Assembly: GCA_026724425.1 (NCBI GenBank)
Contig: JAIUCV010000003.1
Location: 44,603,283 to 44,667,282 of the forward strand
Direction: 5' to 3'
From: Erythrophleum ivorense
Taxonomy: Eukaryota; Streptophyta; Magnoliopsida; Fabales; Fabaceae
Length of the DNA: 64,000 nt
Both the position numbers and the translations under genes were made by a program. The notes beneath the pieces were generated by a model. That model was not told the DNA's origin, did not search any database, and saw only the letters and a list, made by a program, of their open reading frames with translations. Positions 24,499 to 36,583 of this stretch are shown piece after piece. Positions within the stretch are counted from its first letter, which is position 1. Each line of letters starts with the position of its first letter.

Positions 24499-27400
24499 TG
24501 TAACACCATAAGTCTAGCTCATCTCATGCCTTTGAATAGTGTAATTATCATGAAACATACACATAATTCTAATAGAGGAAGCATGAAAATTTGGATTTTT
24601 ATTTGCAAGTCATCATATCCAAAAACCCATTCGGTGTCACATGGATCGGGTAAACTGATACTATGACCCCTCATATTTAATTTCATTATTACAATTCATT
24701 TGTATCACAAAAACCCACCAACAACTCTTGGAAATCGAAAGGAGCTATGGGAAATGGGTATTCATTCTCGGACAGCACTGGCCTCAATTCTGGGCAAGCT
24801 TCAGAAAATCATAAATAAATATAGAAAAAATAAAATCATGCAATCTTGGTCATTTTGGAAAGCTATAGATGTCTAATTTACATAAAAATATGTCTAGAGC
24901 ATAAAATTTATCACAGAGGATGTTTGACATCCAAAAAGGTCCAGAGGTCGCTGCTGCCTGGGCTGCTGTTTCAGATTACTGATGTAAACTTCTAAAATTC
25001 ATAACTAATTATATAAAAATAAAAATCACACAAATTCTTTCATTCTAGAAAGCTACAAATCTTAAATATATGCTAAAAATAATTTCAAAATAAAACAAAT
25101 ACGTTTAGTTAGCTGGACCCTATGGAATAGTAACAGGACTCATAGGGCGCTACTGATGCTGACAGTTAACTTCAAACATGCATAACTCACTGCTCAGACC
25201 TCCAAATGAGGTGATCTTGGTGGCCACAGAAAGCTTAGGACCTCTAGTTTAGAAATGTAAAATTTCATAAGCATTGGATATCATTTGGCCATCGGGTGAC
25301 ACAGAATTCAAAACTGCCAGTATGAACAGTACCCATACCAGAATCCATGAAAAATCCCAACTTTGAAAATTCATCAAATATTCTATAGGTCTCCAAAAAT
25401 TATGATCTTTATCTTCCCAAAAATCTCTTAATGAGACCTAATTGTATGCCAAGTTTTAGGGCAAGACTAACTCATTTGGCCAAAAAATGGTATAGGGTTC
25501 CATTATGGTCAATTTTGGCTCCATATTGGGTACTAAAATTGCCAAATGGATTTCCCTTGGTGTTGGCACCTTTTGGGCAAGTCTAAAAGTACATTTAAGA
25601 CTTGTGTGAGCTGCCCAAATGGTCCCAAACCTCATGCATCTCATTTTGGCCATTCAACCCACATTTATGCACACTTCCATCATACTTTCATATTGCATAA
25701 TTTGGCATCTCATGCTCAAAATGTAGGCTATAAGTCATACATCATATTCATACATTTAAACATCATATAATATTATATTTACATGTGTCTCAAGAGTCAT
25801 GGTACACTTACAACAACATATACATCAAGAAACACCATTATGGTTCTAAAATGGCTAAAGCTAGACATAGACTTGTCATTCTTCCTTCTTCATTGATGTT
25901 GGCTCCCTTCACTATAGTTACTTGGTCCACCTAGCATGTTAGATCATTGCAGAGGAGGGAATGAGATTCAAAGAATCCCAATAGCTCATCTCCCATTCAA
26001 TCACACATAATATGTACAAAGCAAGCTTTACAAATGCATGCATGGAGGAAATAAAAGCCATGGACATTTTAAAGCAAACTTGGCATGTGAACAACTCATA
26101 CAAATCATTCAAGAGCTCACCAAGTGTTTGGAATGGCCTCACACTTCTCCTCATGGATTTTGGACTTGCCTCACCCATTCCTGAGCACTTTGGACTCAAC
26201 CATACTCTTGGGAGCCCACTTTGCTTTTGGGAGACTCTTTGCTTTATCTCAACCAAGCTCGAAGGTTCTTGGCTCATCCTCATCCAAGGGAAGAGTTCGC
26301 CTTTCCTCACTAAAGTAAACTCATACAAACATCATGGATTCATTTAAAACATAACATGACATCAAGAGTCATAGCACATAAGGGCATGCTAGCATACTTT
26401 TCATAGCTTGAAAATACATATACACACATTCTAAAGCAAGCTAAATACACATCCATGCATGAGAGAAGATGGAGAGAGCTACCTTGCACAATTTCACACA
26501 CTTTTTCCTGATCTTGTAAGCCTCCTCTTTTAGCCACACACCCACAAGTTGGTGGAAATAGTGTCTCTTGGCCTAGACACAAATTATGGGAGCCAATTAA
26601 GTTCATGAAACAATGTCTAGGGCCATGCAACTTGCTTAAACCCTAGATTACTTTATAACCTCTATTATGGTCCATATTGGCACTTAATGAAGCAACACCC
26701 CTCAAATGATTTCTAGGCCTCATTCTTTATTCTCAAATATGACTATTGACTTCTTTTAAACCTCATGGAGTCATCACATCATTAAAACAAAGGGCCTAAC
26801 GTCATGTTACTTCCTTAGGTCACAATATGGAACCTAAAGCACTAACTCATTCTCTAAGCTTCCTAAATTTTTCCCAAGGTTTCCCCTCATATTCATTCAT
26901 CATATATGACTCAAAAATGGGCTTGAAACAATTTAAAACTCTTTCTAACTATGCCATCCCTACTTGGCCGAAACTTAGAGCATAAATGGGATTTCATGGC
27001 TTCTTGATTTTGCCTTGATGGGAGAACCATTTAGGGAGGTTGTTAAGAGTTGTAGGAGGTCAAGGAAACACTTAAATAGCTAAGAGAACTCATAGATTAA
27101 ATCAGTTTTTACAATCCCCTTAAATGCTCTACACTTTTCTAACTTTTAGGTTCATGACTTTCCATGGGGTTTTGTTCATTTTCATGGAGGAAGAGGCATA
27201 TGGGGGACCTCTTAGGGATCTTAGGAACTCAAGCAAACACTCATCTAAGCTAGGGAATTCATGGATCAAAACAGATTTCACAATGTCTCCATGAATCCCT
27301 CACTTTTCTATCTTGTGTTTTCATGCTTCTTTCTTTGATTTCTTTGCACCTACTTGCTTCTCACACTCCAAAATCTATGAATCTCCCTTGCTAGGACCAG

Positions 27401-28373
27401 AATTCATCTCCCTTTGATTGGACTCTATATGGGACGAAATTATCACAAGGAGGAGAAGGGAAGAAGAAGCATGGAAGACAACAAGTTACCTTGATTTCTT
27501 AGCTTTTCTCAAGAGCTCTCTTCCTTGCTTCAACTCTCTCCTTAAATTTCAAAATTTACCCCTCTGTTCTGGGCTCAAAACAGAACCAAACACCTCACTA
27601 AATCCATAGGAAGAGAGGAGGAAAGGAGGGAAAGAAGTTTTCTAAAGGGAAGAGCAAAAGTTTCCATGAATTCATACCTTTCTCTTGGCTTTTCTTCTTC
27701 CCTTGAGCTTGCTCTTGTGTGCCACTCTCTCTCTCTATTTTCTGGGCAGAAACAGAGCATTTTCCTCAAAGGAGCTGCTGGAACGTGGATAAGAAGAAGC
27801 CAAAAGTCACTTTATGCAACTTTTTACTTTTGCATTTTAGTCCCTTTTCTTGGCTTTTTCATTTTAGGCTCATATCAACTCCTTTTTGAAATCTGTCTTT
27901 TCCATCATATTTCTTAGGCTCTTAATCATAAGAATTACCTTTGGAATCACTCAAAAAGGATCTGAAACCATTCTGAACCGTTCGGTCAAAGTTTTGGTCA
28001 ACCTTTACCGAAATCACTCACCGAAGGGGTTTCAACTGTTCTAGGGGTTCCCATGGTTTTCAGGGCCTCTGAGAACCCTGGAATGCTCAAATTTTTCATT
28101 TAAAAAGCTCTCCTATGAGTTTTCAAAATTTTTCAAAAATTACAAAAAGACCCCTACTTTCTTCGGCAAATTTTCTGAGCTCTTCTGGCTCTGGTTTTTG
28201 GGCATCTCCAACCTCAAATCCTCATTTTCTAATATTTAAAATTTTATCATAATTTTAGTTGGCCCCAATTCCTTCTATTTCGAGGACTTCCTTTTATATT
28301 TGGCCCATTTCTGACGTTTACGGAGAAACCGAACATTGCGTTTCTCACGCTTATGGAGGGACTGGATGTTACA
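24499..28373 (-). mobile_element. E2 3' LTR (LARD-like, minus, complete)
   Basis: This is a complete LTR of 3875 bp, from TGTAACACCATAAGTC to GGACTGGATGTTACA. It is slightly longer than other copies because an internal segment of about 160 bp is present twice in diverged form (about 26985-27150 and 27151-27320). Its U3 part matches 34017-35361 closely, with a few percent of differences by eye, mostly transitions, as expected of the two LTRs of one insertion. The 129- and 111-codon frames at 25939-26347 face each other on opposite strands of the same stretch and are chance frames. Confidence 0.85.
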
Positions 28374-28388
28374 TTCCTCCCCCCTTAA
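28374..28388 (-). other. Polypurine tract of E2
   Basis: Read on minus this is TTAAGGGGGGAGGAA, directly against the 3' LTR start. It is preceded (on minus) by TTTGAGGACAAAATTTATT. The same arrangement precedes the 3' LTR of E3, and similar GAGGAC...purine ends are common in plant Ty3/gypsy elements. Confidence 0.85.
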
Positions 28389-29589
28389 ATAAATTTTGTC
28401 CTCAAAATTTAGGGGTACACTTTCTCTTATTCTTTTATATTTTGTTTAACAGTTCCTTTCTTTCTCTTCTTCCTGGCTCTATATGCTTTTCTCTCTGGTT
28501 TTACTTGTTTAAGTTTTACCTCAGCCAGGGAATTTTCATTGCTAGCCTGTAATTAAGGCTCTATGATCATAAAGTACTAGCTAATTGTTCTCATAAAGGA
28601 AAGAAATTTCTAGCTTTGGAGGCCTATTTTGGTAGAGCTAACTAATTATATTGGGTTAGTCTTAACCCGTTTGTAGGAGTTAACGTTTCTTTCAGTGGAC
28701 TCATTTACACATCTAGGGAGGTAACTCATTTCATATCACGTCTCCCGTATCCTCTCTAAATGGCTTCTCATAACATCTCATCATCTTTTCTGATAATTAA
28801 AGCCATAAGAGGTTTTTGTTTGTTTACTATTTTGAAGTATACTGTCCACTGTTCATCTCTGCATTCTTTCTTACTAGCTCATCCCATTATTACAATTCAC
28901 ATTTCTTTCTAGCATAGGCCTTACATCTTAGTTACTTATTAGGATTACAACTCTTTTAAGAAGTTTTTGCTTTTAATGGTCTCAGTTTCTCTGTTTATTA
29001 CTATATCTGTCTTTGTAGGCCGGGACTTTTTTTTTCACTTTCTTTACTCACTTACAGTGGCATTTTATAGTCCCTTCTTCCAATATTAATTGGCCTAGCA
29101 TATATCTCATACTAGCACCAAAGAGCCACTACTACTGACTACTGCTGAGTTCTGGTGGGATGCTAACTATTCTCACAGTTTTGCTCACTGGAGATGTACT
29201 GTACCACTTACCTCATGTACAAATTGTACCTGACCCCTTTCTGAATACTTAAACTAGCATGCAGGGATCTCTCTATCCCTTGGTCAAGGCTACTATCTGT
29301 TAGGTAGTGGTTCATCTGGCTCTAACTCTGGAAAGCTAATTTCTTGCTTTCCTCATCCCATACTCTATGCTCATCTCTAGAGAGAGCTAGTCAGTGGTTT
29401 AACTATCTGAGTAAAGCCTTCATTCTCTGTGGCAACGGTCTACCAGACTTAGGAGTTTGTGGCCTCTGAGATAAAAGTTAGCTGAAACTGTACTGGTCTC
29501 TGAGACTAACTGCTCTGTAAAACTATCTCAGGTTGTCATCTCTACCAGAGATCTATCATGATGTGGCTAGGGCTCTCTATAACTCTGTG

Positions 29590-29695
29590 GGATCTACTAT
29601 GACCCCTGGGTCTACTGCGACCTCTTAGAGCCCTACTAGGGTCTACTGCAACCATCTATATCTGATAGGATCTACTGCGATCCATCTCTTGGAGA
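29590..29695 (-). ncRNA. Hairpin array in E2 interior RNA
   Basis: On plus, GGATCTACTATGACCC, GGGTCTACTGCGACCT, GGGTCTACTGCAACC and GGATCTACTGCGATCC occur within about 100 bp. Each can fold as a short stem of 4-5 bp closed by a 6-nt loop. The last is a perfect 5-bp stem. They correspond one to one with the four hairpins at 51395-51489 of E3. Structure is predicted only. Confidence 0.5.
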
Positions 29696-32600
29696 CGTCA
29701 AAGCCTAAGATCACTGTATCTGATAGTAAAATATATGCTCACTAAGTCCAGTTACCATCGCTCATAATAGCTGAGGCTAAACTCAGAGGTACATTATGCT
29801 CTTCGTGCAAAGTGGGTTCTGTATCATCTAATTTTCTAGGATTCTGTTATACTGATACTAGGGAGCATTTTAATTTTCATTCATCGCTCCTCATAGGATC
29901 CTCAGATTCCCACTTCAACCCCTTTTTACTTGGGCTTTCTTTTCTTACTCTATTAACTTACCTATACTCGTTTTAGCCCTCCTCTCATATCCTGCAGTTC
30001 TCACTATGCCCATGTTTTACTTTTAAGTGCCTTGGCACTAGGGCATCTCACACACTGAATGCGGTGAACATCTCTAGCAGGAGAGAGATTATACACTGGT
30101 CCCTATTCATTTCATTTACATATACTATAAGGGACTCGGGCTATGCATACTAAATCTGAACATTTTCTACTGGGGATTCCCTTTTGCATGTTTTTCTTAC
30201 TATTCTGATATCCCTAGAATCCCTTTACCTTTCTTTTTTGACTCATCTCATTATCTAGCTAACTAGGATACTCTTCAATTACCAGGACACTTTGGTGAGT
30301 GATGTCATCTTTTGCTACGCACTCAAGTCACATTACTATTAGGTTGATCAGGCCCAATATCATGTAACTATTGTTGCAAGCAAACTATAACATCAAACAC
30401 TAATACACAAGCGCCTCATGACTGAGCTCGAGGCCACTAGCGCCTGTATAGTACAAGTTTCCCAATAATCTAAAGTACCCCTCTCTTACTTTTTTTTTTC
30501 TATCTACCCTATTTTCGTAAAGTGCTCAGGGAGAGTAGGATTCTTCATTTATTACATCCCGAGACCTCTCTGTATTACCCGATTATTTTTACTTTGGGCA
30601 ATATCATGCTAGAAGGGCATCTATGCCAAGGACAAGTGTGCTTTCTTGAGTACTCAAGCACATTAACTGCATATCTAATATGTCCTCAGCTTGAACACTG
30701 TTATGTCTTCTCTTTCTACGTTTCTTATCCTCTTACTTAGGAAAAAGGATGTTTTGCTACTGGCTGTTTCTGTTGCCAGTTTGGGTTTCTTTATGCTTGA
30801 GAGCACCTGTATTTTCCCAGGTTCCTTTACTAATTTACTCTCTGTAACATCAAGGGAGTCAAATTTTTGTTCATACTCTTACTCTGCCCTTAACTAGACC
30901 ATCCCTTGGTATCCCAGGAATTTCATTCTATGGCACTCTCAGCTTATACTCTTTCTCTATATAATGCAAGACTTACCTTCTGAGGCGGTCCTTAACTTCC
31001 TCGGGCTTCCCTGAGGGTACTAAGGCATTAACTATTTATTTCAGCTTATTTCTATGTTTGGATTAGAGCTAGGCTTTTTCTCTATTTAATTTCTTTAACC
31101 TCATCCCTAGGAGCACAGTATGCTATTTCTAGGCTTCTGCTAACTCAATCCAGAACACATTTTCTCAATGTCTGGATTCTACCTTACTGAAACTCATGCT
31201 CTACTAGGTGCTCGAATCACTCACGTGCCTTAACCCTGTATCATTCTCATATTAGGGAGCTCGTCTAACTAACTATTAGACCCCTATCTATTTACCTCAC
31301 TGGCTCAGTTTACTCATTTAATCATTACTAAAGTGGGGGCATCTTTTCTGTAGTTAGTTTCTTAGCTCTTCCTCGCTTCCCATTATGACTCAAGGGGGTC
31401 TATCTGAGGAAATTACTAACCACTACTGGTTGGTTTTCCCCAACTCAGGGTGTCTCATCTTTTCTTTCTCCATCCAGGGAGAACTTTCACTAAGCCTTTC
31501 ATTTATATATCTCACTTGGAACAATGCTACTGGTTATCTCCCCTAGGCTTTACGCTTAGCCCGGACTAGCCATCTCATCGGACCTGTAGCTTAATAACTA
31601 TTCTTATTTTTTTCTGAGCCTCTATTACTGGCTACTCATACTTACTTCTAGGTGTTACCTATAAGGTACACCTTTCTAGGTCACTCACTATGTGCTTCAC
31701 TACTAGTAGCCTTATCTCACATTATTTCAAGGCTACACTAGCATTCTATCATTCAATGTCCCGTAGGGTAGCATCTTACGTTGGAGTCAACGCTTTAAAA
31801 GCGGCTCTCAACAACCTCATCATCCCTGTGTTTAACTTTTTCTGTGTTGAGCTCTTTCCTCAGTCTCATTTATTAGGCCCACGGATTTCTTACTAATCTT
31901 TTGTAATCATTCATTACTCTTTTCTCTATTTATACTAGGGGTTCCCGCTTTCTGTAAGTTGTTTGACCCCTTATCAACTCCTTTCTCAAGTTGGCCTAAA
32001 TATGACCAACAAGGCATTCATGATGCCATTTGCTATGGCTAGCACATTATTCATTACGGCTAATTAGCCTTGAGTTCATTCTCATTTTCCTACTTGAGTA
32101 TTGGCCACGACGAGAAACTCTCTGGATTGCCTCGCTACTATCTAGAATAATTGGCCGCGGCTAGCGGCCTCTGATTCTCTTATTTTTCCAGGGATTGGAC
32201 TTTCATCTTTAGCTACCAACCCGAGCCTCATTGTCTCTATATCTAGCCCATCATCAAATTAGAAGATTCTATCTCTTACTTCACTCATACATAACTAATT
32301 GTCATCTTAGGGCTATCGAGCTCTAGGGGTAGCTCGTAACTCAACCTCTGGCCTGAGGGACTTAGCTTTTGGGCTCTGAAATCCATCTAGACATTTGGGT
32401 GTCATGGCTAGGGAGTGACTCTATTTTTCACTTCCCCTCTAAACTGATCCTGTGCAGCTGCAGTTTCATCTCATACCGCACTGCATCCTACTTGTCTCTG
32501 CATTGAGCGAGACATCTCAGAATAGCCTGAGTATGACTACCAGGGAAAATTAGGCCTCAAGCACTCTCTCTCTTTAGCAAGTCTCTTCCTATCCATAAGA

Positions 32601-32917
32601 TCATTCCTCATCGTTCATATCTAGGGCTTTCTGCTGATCCCGACGAGCTATCACATCTCATCAAGCTTTAGCCATTGGATCCTTTAGTTCCACTTAAGCT
32701 TAACTCTACTCAAGCTACTCTAAAGGCCACCCTGTCTTGGTGTCCACTAACTACTCTAAGACCATCCTACAACTTACTCATCATAAATAAAGTCACAAAC
32801 TACTTTCACACACCCACAATGTCTCATACAAGGCTCTACCTATCTATTCAAGCCCTTTACAAAGCCCTAATGCTACTTCCTCAAGCCAAATCCAATCCAA
32901 AAGAGCTTGGAACTTTG

Positions 32918-32929
32918 CTCAGATACCAA
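32918..32929 (-). other. Primer binding site of E2
   Basis: Read on minus this is TGGTATCTGAGC, one mismatch from TGGTATCAGAGC, followed by AAAGTTCC as in the LARD-like interior. On its other side it abuts a TRIM-like LTR end instead of the expected LARD-like LTR end. Confidence 0.8.
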
Positions 32930-33115
32930 CACACTTACAAAGCCACCATACGTATTGTCTCCTGGTTCGTGGGTCTTTGACCTGGCCTTCCCAAGGGTTT
33001 TGTCTCCTTTCGAGCTTCGAGGGCTTGGTTACCCAGCCTTCACTCAAGGAAAATGCGCGTTTGGTGGGGGAAGCTTTGCCTCCACTTATAAGGCCTTAGC
33101 CCAGGACCTTCCTAT
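32930..33115 (-). mobile_element. TRIM-like LTR fragment used as the 5' LTR end of E2
   Basis: This matches 24240-24410 over almost its whole length (GTATTGTCTCCTGGTTCGTG, GGGTTTTGTC, CTTATAAGGCCTTAGCCC). The outer end CCGATGTGGGACTTTACA is missing: the match stops at CCTTCCTAT (33115). Read on minus it runs into the primer binding site at 32929, the place where the LARD-like LTR 3' end would normally be. Confidence 0.8.
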
Positions 33116-34016
33116 ACAAGCTAAGGAAAAAAGTGTGTGAAATTGTGCAAGGTAGCTCTCTCCATCTTCTCTCATGCATGGATGTGTGTTTAGCTTATTT
33201 TAGAATGTGTGTATATGTATTTTCAAGCTATGAAAAGTATTCTAGCATGCCCTTATGTGCTATGACTCTTGATGTCATGTTATGTTTTAAATGAATCCAT
33301 GATGTTTGTATGAGTTTACTTTAGTGAGGAGAGGCCAAGAACTCTTCCCTTGGATGAGGATGAGTCAAGAACCCTCGAGCTTGGTTGAGACAAAGCAAAG
33401 AGTCTCCCAAAAGTAAAGTGGGCTCCCAAGAGTATGGTTGAGTCCAAAGTGCTCAAGAATGGGTGAGGCAAGTCCAAAATCCATGAGGAGAAGTGTGAGG
33501 CCATTCCAAACACTTGGTGAGCTCTTGAATGATTTGTATGAGTTGTTCACATGCCAAGTTTACTTATAAAATGTCCATGGCTTTTATTTCCTCTATGCAT
33601 GCATTTGTAAAGCTTGCTTTGCACATATTATGTGTGATCGAATGGGAGATGAGCTATTAGGATTCTTTGAATCTCATTCCCTCCTCTCCAATGATCTAAC
33701 ATGCTAGGTGGACCAAGTAACTATAGTGAAGGGAGCCAACATCAATGAAGAAGGAAGAATGACAAGTCTATGTCTAGCTTTAGCCATTTTAGAACCATAA
33801 TGGTGTTTCTTGATGTATATGTTATTGTAAGTGTACCATGACTCTTGAGACACATGTTAATATAATATTATATGATGTTTAAATGTATGAATATGATGTA
33901 TGACTTCTAGCCTACATTTTGAGCATGAGATGCCAAATTATGCAATATGAAAGTATGATGCAAGTGTGCATAAATATGGGTTAAATGGCTAAAATGAGAT
34001 GCATGAGGTTTGGGAC
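33116..34016 (+). mobile_element. Inverted 900-bp piece of LARD-like LTR in the E2 5' LTR
   Basis: This is the near-identical reverse complement of about 25622-26522 in the E2 3' LTR (for example GGTAGCTCTCTCCATCTTC at 33150, GTGGGCTCCCAAGAGTATGG at 33417). It lies in the opposite direction to the rest of E2. The inner junction with 34017 falls on ACCATTTGGGGAGG, a sequence similar on both sides (ACCATTTGGGCAG and ACCATTTAGGGAGG), that is, microhomology. The short frames here are shadows. Confidence 0.85.
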
Positions 34017-35361
34017 CATTTGGGGAGGTTGTTAAGAGTTGTAGGAGGTCAAGGAAACACTTAAATAGCCAAGAGAACTCATAGATTAAATCAGTTTTTA
34101 CAATCCCCTTAAATGCTCTACACTTTTCTAACTTTTTGGTTCATGACTTTCCATGGGGTTTTGTTCATTTTCATGGAGGAAGAGGCATATGGGGGACCTC
34201 TTAGGGATCTTAGGAACTCAAGCAAACACTCATCTAAGCTAGGGAATTCATGGATCAAAACAGATTTCACAATGTCTCCATGAATCCCTCACTTTTCTAT
34301 CTTGTGTTTTCATGCTTCTTTCTTTGATTTCTTTGCACCTACTTGCTTCTCACACTCCAAAATCTATGAATCTCCCTTGCTAGAACCAGAATTCATCTCC
34401 CTTTGATTAGGCTCTTTATGGGATGAAATTATCACAAGGAGGAGAAGGGAAGAAGAAGCATGGAAGACAACAAGTTACCTTGATTTCTTAGCTTTTCTCA
34501 AAAGATCTCTTCCTTGCTTCAACTCTCTCCTTAAATTTTGAAATTTACCCCTCTGTTCTGGGCTCAAAACAGAACCAAACACCTCACTAAATCCATAGGA
34601 AGAGAGGAGGAAAGGAGGGGAAGAAGTTTTCTCAAAGGAAGAGCAAAAGTTTCCATGAATTCATACTTTTCTCTTGGCTTTTCTTCTTCCCTTGAGCTTG
34701 CTCTTGTGCGCCACTCTCTCTCTCTGTTTTCTGGGTAGAAACAGAGCATTTTACTCAGAGGAACTGCTGGAACATGGATAAGAAGAAGCCAAAAATCACT
34801 TTATGCAACTTTTTACTTTTGCATTTTAGTCCCTTTTCTTGGCTTTTTCATTTTAGGCTCATATCAACTCTTTTTTAAAATCTGTCTTTTCCATCATATT
34901 CCTTAGGCTCTTAATCATAAGAATTGCCTTTGGAATCACTCAAAAAGGATTGAAACCATTCCGAACCGTTCGGTCAAAGTTTTGGTCAACCTTTGCCGAA
35001 ATCACTCACTGAAGGGTTTTCAACTATTCTAGGGATTCCCATCGTTTTCAGGGCCTCTGAAAACCCTGGAAAGCTCAAATTTTTCATTTAAAAAGCTCTC
35101 CTATGAGTTTTCAAAATTTTCCAAAAATTACAAAAATACCCCTACTTTATTCGACAAATTTTCTGAGCTCTTCTGGCTCTGGTTTTTGGGCATCTCAAAC
35201 CTCAAATTCTCACTTTGTAATATTTAAAATTTTATCATAATTTTAGTTGGCCCCAATTCCTTCTATTTCGAGGACTTCCTTTTATATTTGGCTCATTTCT
35301 AGCGTTTACGGAGAAACCGAACATTGCGTTTCTCACGTTTACGGAGGGACTGGATGTTACA
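34017..35361 (-). mobile_element. E2 5' LTR, U3 and following part (minus)
   Basis: This corresponds to 27030-28373 of the 3' LTR with a few percent of differences. It ends GGACTGGATGTTACA at 35361, followed at once by the CATGA target duplication. The part of the LTR that should lie between this and the primer binding site is replaced by the inverted piece and the TRIM-like fragment. The TATA box seen in other copies is not recognisable at the expected place. Confidence 0.85.
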
Positions 35362-36583
35362 CATGAACCCTCCTTGGTTGAGGCTATGCTTCCATATGGC
35401 ACTAATGGAGTTGTTTTAATTTCTTTGATGGGAGAAGTATGTGGGAGGCTCTCTCGGTGTCTTAAGAACTCATATATACTCTTAAACAACTTAAATTACT
35501 ACTAGAAAGCTTCATCTTAGCCTAGGTGCTACTAAATCCCTAAATTCTACAACTTGCATTCTAAAGCTCCTTTTTTAATTCTAGTTGTATAGTCTTAATT
35601 CTCATACTCCATAACCTTTGGTTCCATCAAGAACACATAAAGAAAAAATCTCCTCCTCACCAAAGCTTAAATGGCTTGAAAACACAAGATTTTGCAAGTG
35701 TTTCAAGTAAAATCTTACCTTAAAATAGAGCTCTTTTTCCATAGATTATTTTTTGCCTATTGATTTCTTAACAAGAGTTCCTTTTTGGCTTGGGTTAGAT
35801 CTAAATCTTTAAGTTTTCAAGAAAAGAAAACTACCATTAGAGAGCTCTTAGAGAGAGGAACAACTTTTCTAACTAGCACAGGATGAAACCGGGTCATTTA
35901 CTTACCTAGATGGAAGCTGAAACTTCTTCTTTCTCCTCCCTATTAATGTAATGCCATGGTTACTGAATTTTGTACAAATGGAAGCTCAGAGAAAGTGATG
36001 AGGTGTAATCTTACTTAAGAATCCTCTTTTATAATTTTTCAAAATGACCATTTTGCCTCTACATGCCTATTTGTTCCTTTTAGGCTAATTTTAACTCTTT
36101 TTTTAAAACCATCTTTTCCATCATAAAATTTAGGTCCTCTAATTCATAAAATGTCTTTGGTTTCATCTAAATTGGATTTAAAAGCCTCCTTAACAAACTG
36201 GTCAAAGTTCTGGTAAGCCACTATTGGAAAACATCTATCGAAAGAGTTTTAATTGTCTCGGGACTTCCCGTGGTTTTCATGACCTCTGAAAACCCTAAGA
36301 AACTCATTTTTCCCATTTAAAAATCCCTCATTTGAGTTTTCTCATTACGTTTTGTTGCATTTTTGTTAAATTCCATCTAGTTGTTCTGACTTTGGTTTCA
36401 GGGCACCTCTGGCCTTAGATCCTCATTATTTGAAGTCTAGAATATTATTCTAATTTTATTAGACCTCAAATCCTTCTCTTTGCGGGACTTTCTTTTGTAT
36501 TCGGTAAGTTTTACATGTTTACAGAGAAATCAATCGTTACATTTCTCGCATTTTCTCATGTTTTCAAAGAACCAAATATTACA
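35362..36583 (-). mobile_element. LTR-C, segment 3 of 3 (minus)
   Basis: This is the U3-side remainder of LTR-C, starting with the right CATGA copy and ending CCAAATATTACA at 36583. It is followed by AGATG, the right copy of the LTR-C duplication. The U3 blocks TCTGGTTTCATC-like, GTCAAAGTTC and ATGACCTCTGAAAACC are in family order. Confidence 0.85.

Larger units (their letters stand above)
28374..32917 (-). mobile_element. E2 LARD-like interior (minus)
   Basis: About 4.5 kb collinear with the E3 interior (47687-52697) in reverse complement, and with the E1 interior over most of its length. On the sense (minus) strand there is no frame of 60 codons or more, and stop codons are dense. The longer frames on plus (for example 32675-32980) are antisense and have no recognisable domain. 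The site matching the MITE insertion of E3 is empty here (about 30515-30520). This conserved but non-coding interior is the reason for calling the family LARD-like. Confidence 0.8.
24069..35361 (-). mobile_element. E2, chimeric LARD/TRIM composite retrotransposon
   Basis: This is a single 11.3-kb insertion in LTR-C bounded by perfect CATGA duplications (24064-24068, 35362-35366). Joining the flanks restores the family sequence CCCTAGGTGCATGAACCC-like without a gap. Read on minus the order is: LARD-like U3 and part of the transcribed LTR (35361-34017); about 900 bp of LTR in inverse direction (34016-33116); TRIM-like LTR piece (33115-32930); primer binding site; LARD-like interior; purine tract; complete LARD-like 3' LTR (28373-24499); 5-bp spacer and second primer binding site; TRIM-like interior; inverted pair of TRIM-like LTRs. 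Both joins between the two element types fall at the primer binding site. Both outer ends are TGTAA U3-type ends, one from each family. No proteins are encoded, so any activity would depend on enzymes of another element. Confidence 0.8.

Noticed and set aside
25939..26347. Frames of 129 and 111 codons on opposite strands
   Set aside because: They overlap in the same LTR stretch on both strands, recur as fragments in other LTR copies with breaks and match no known family.
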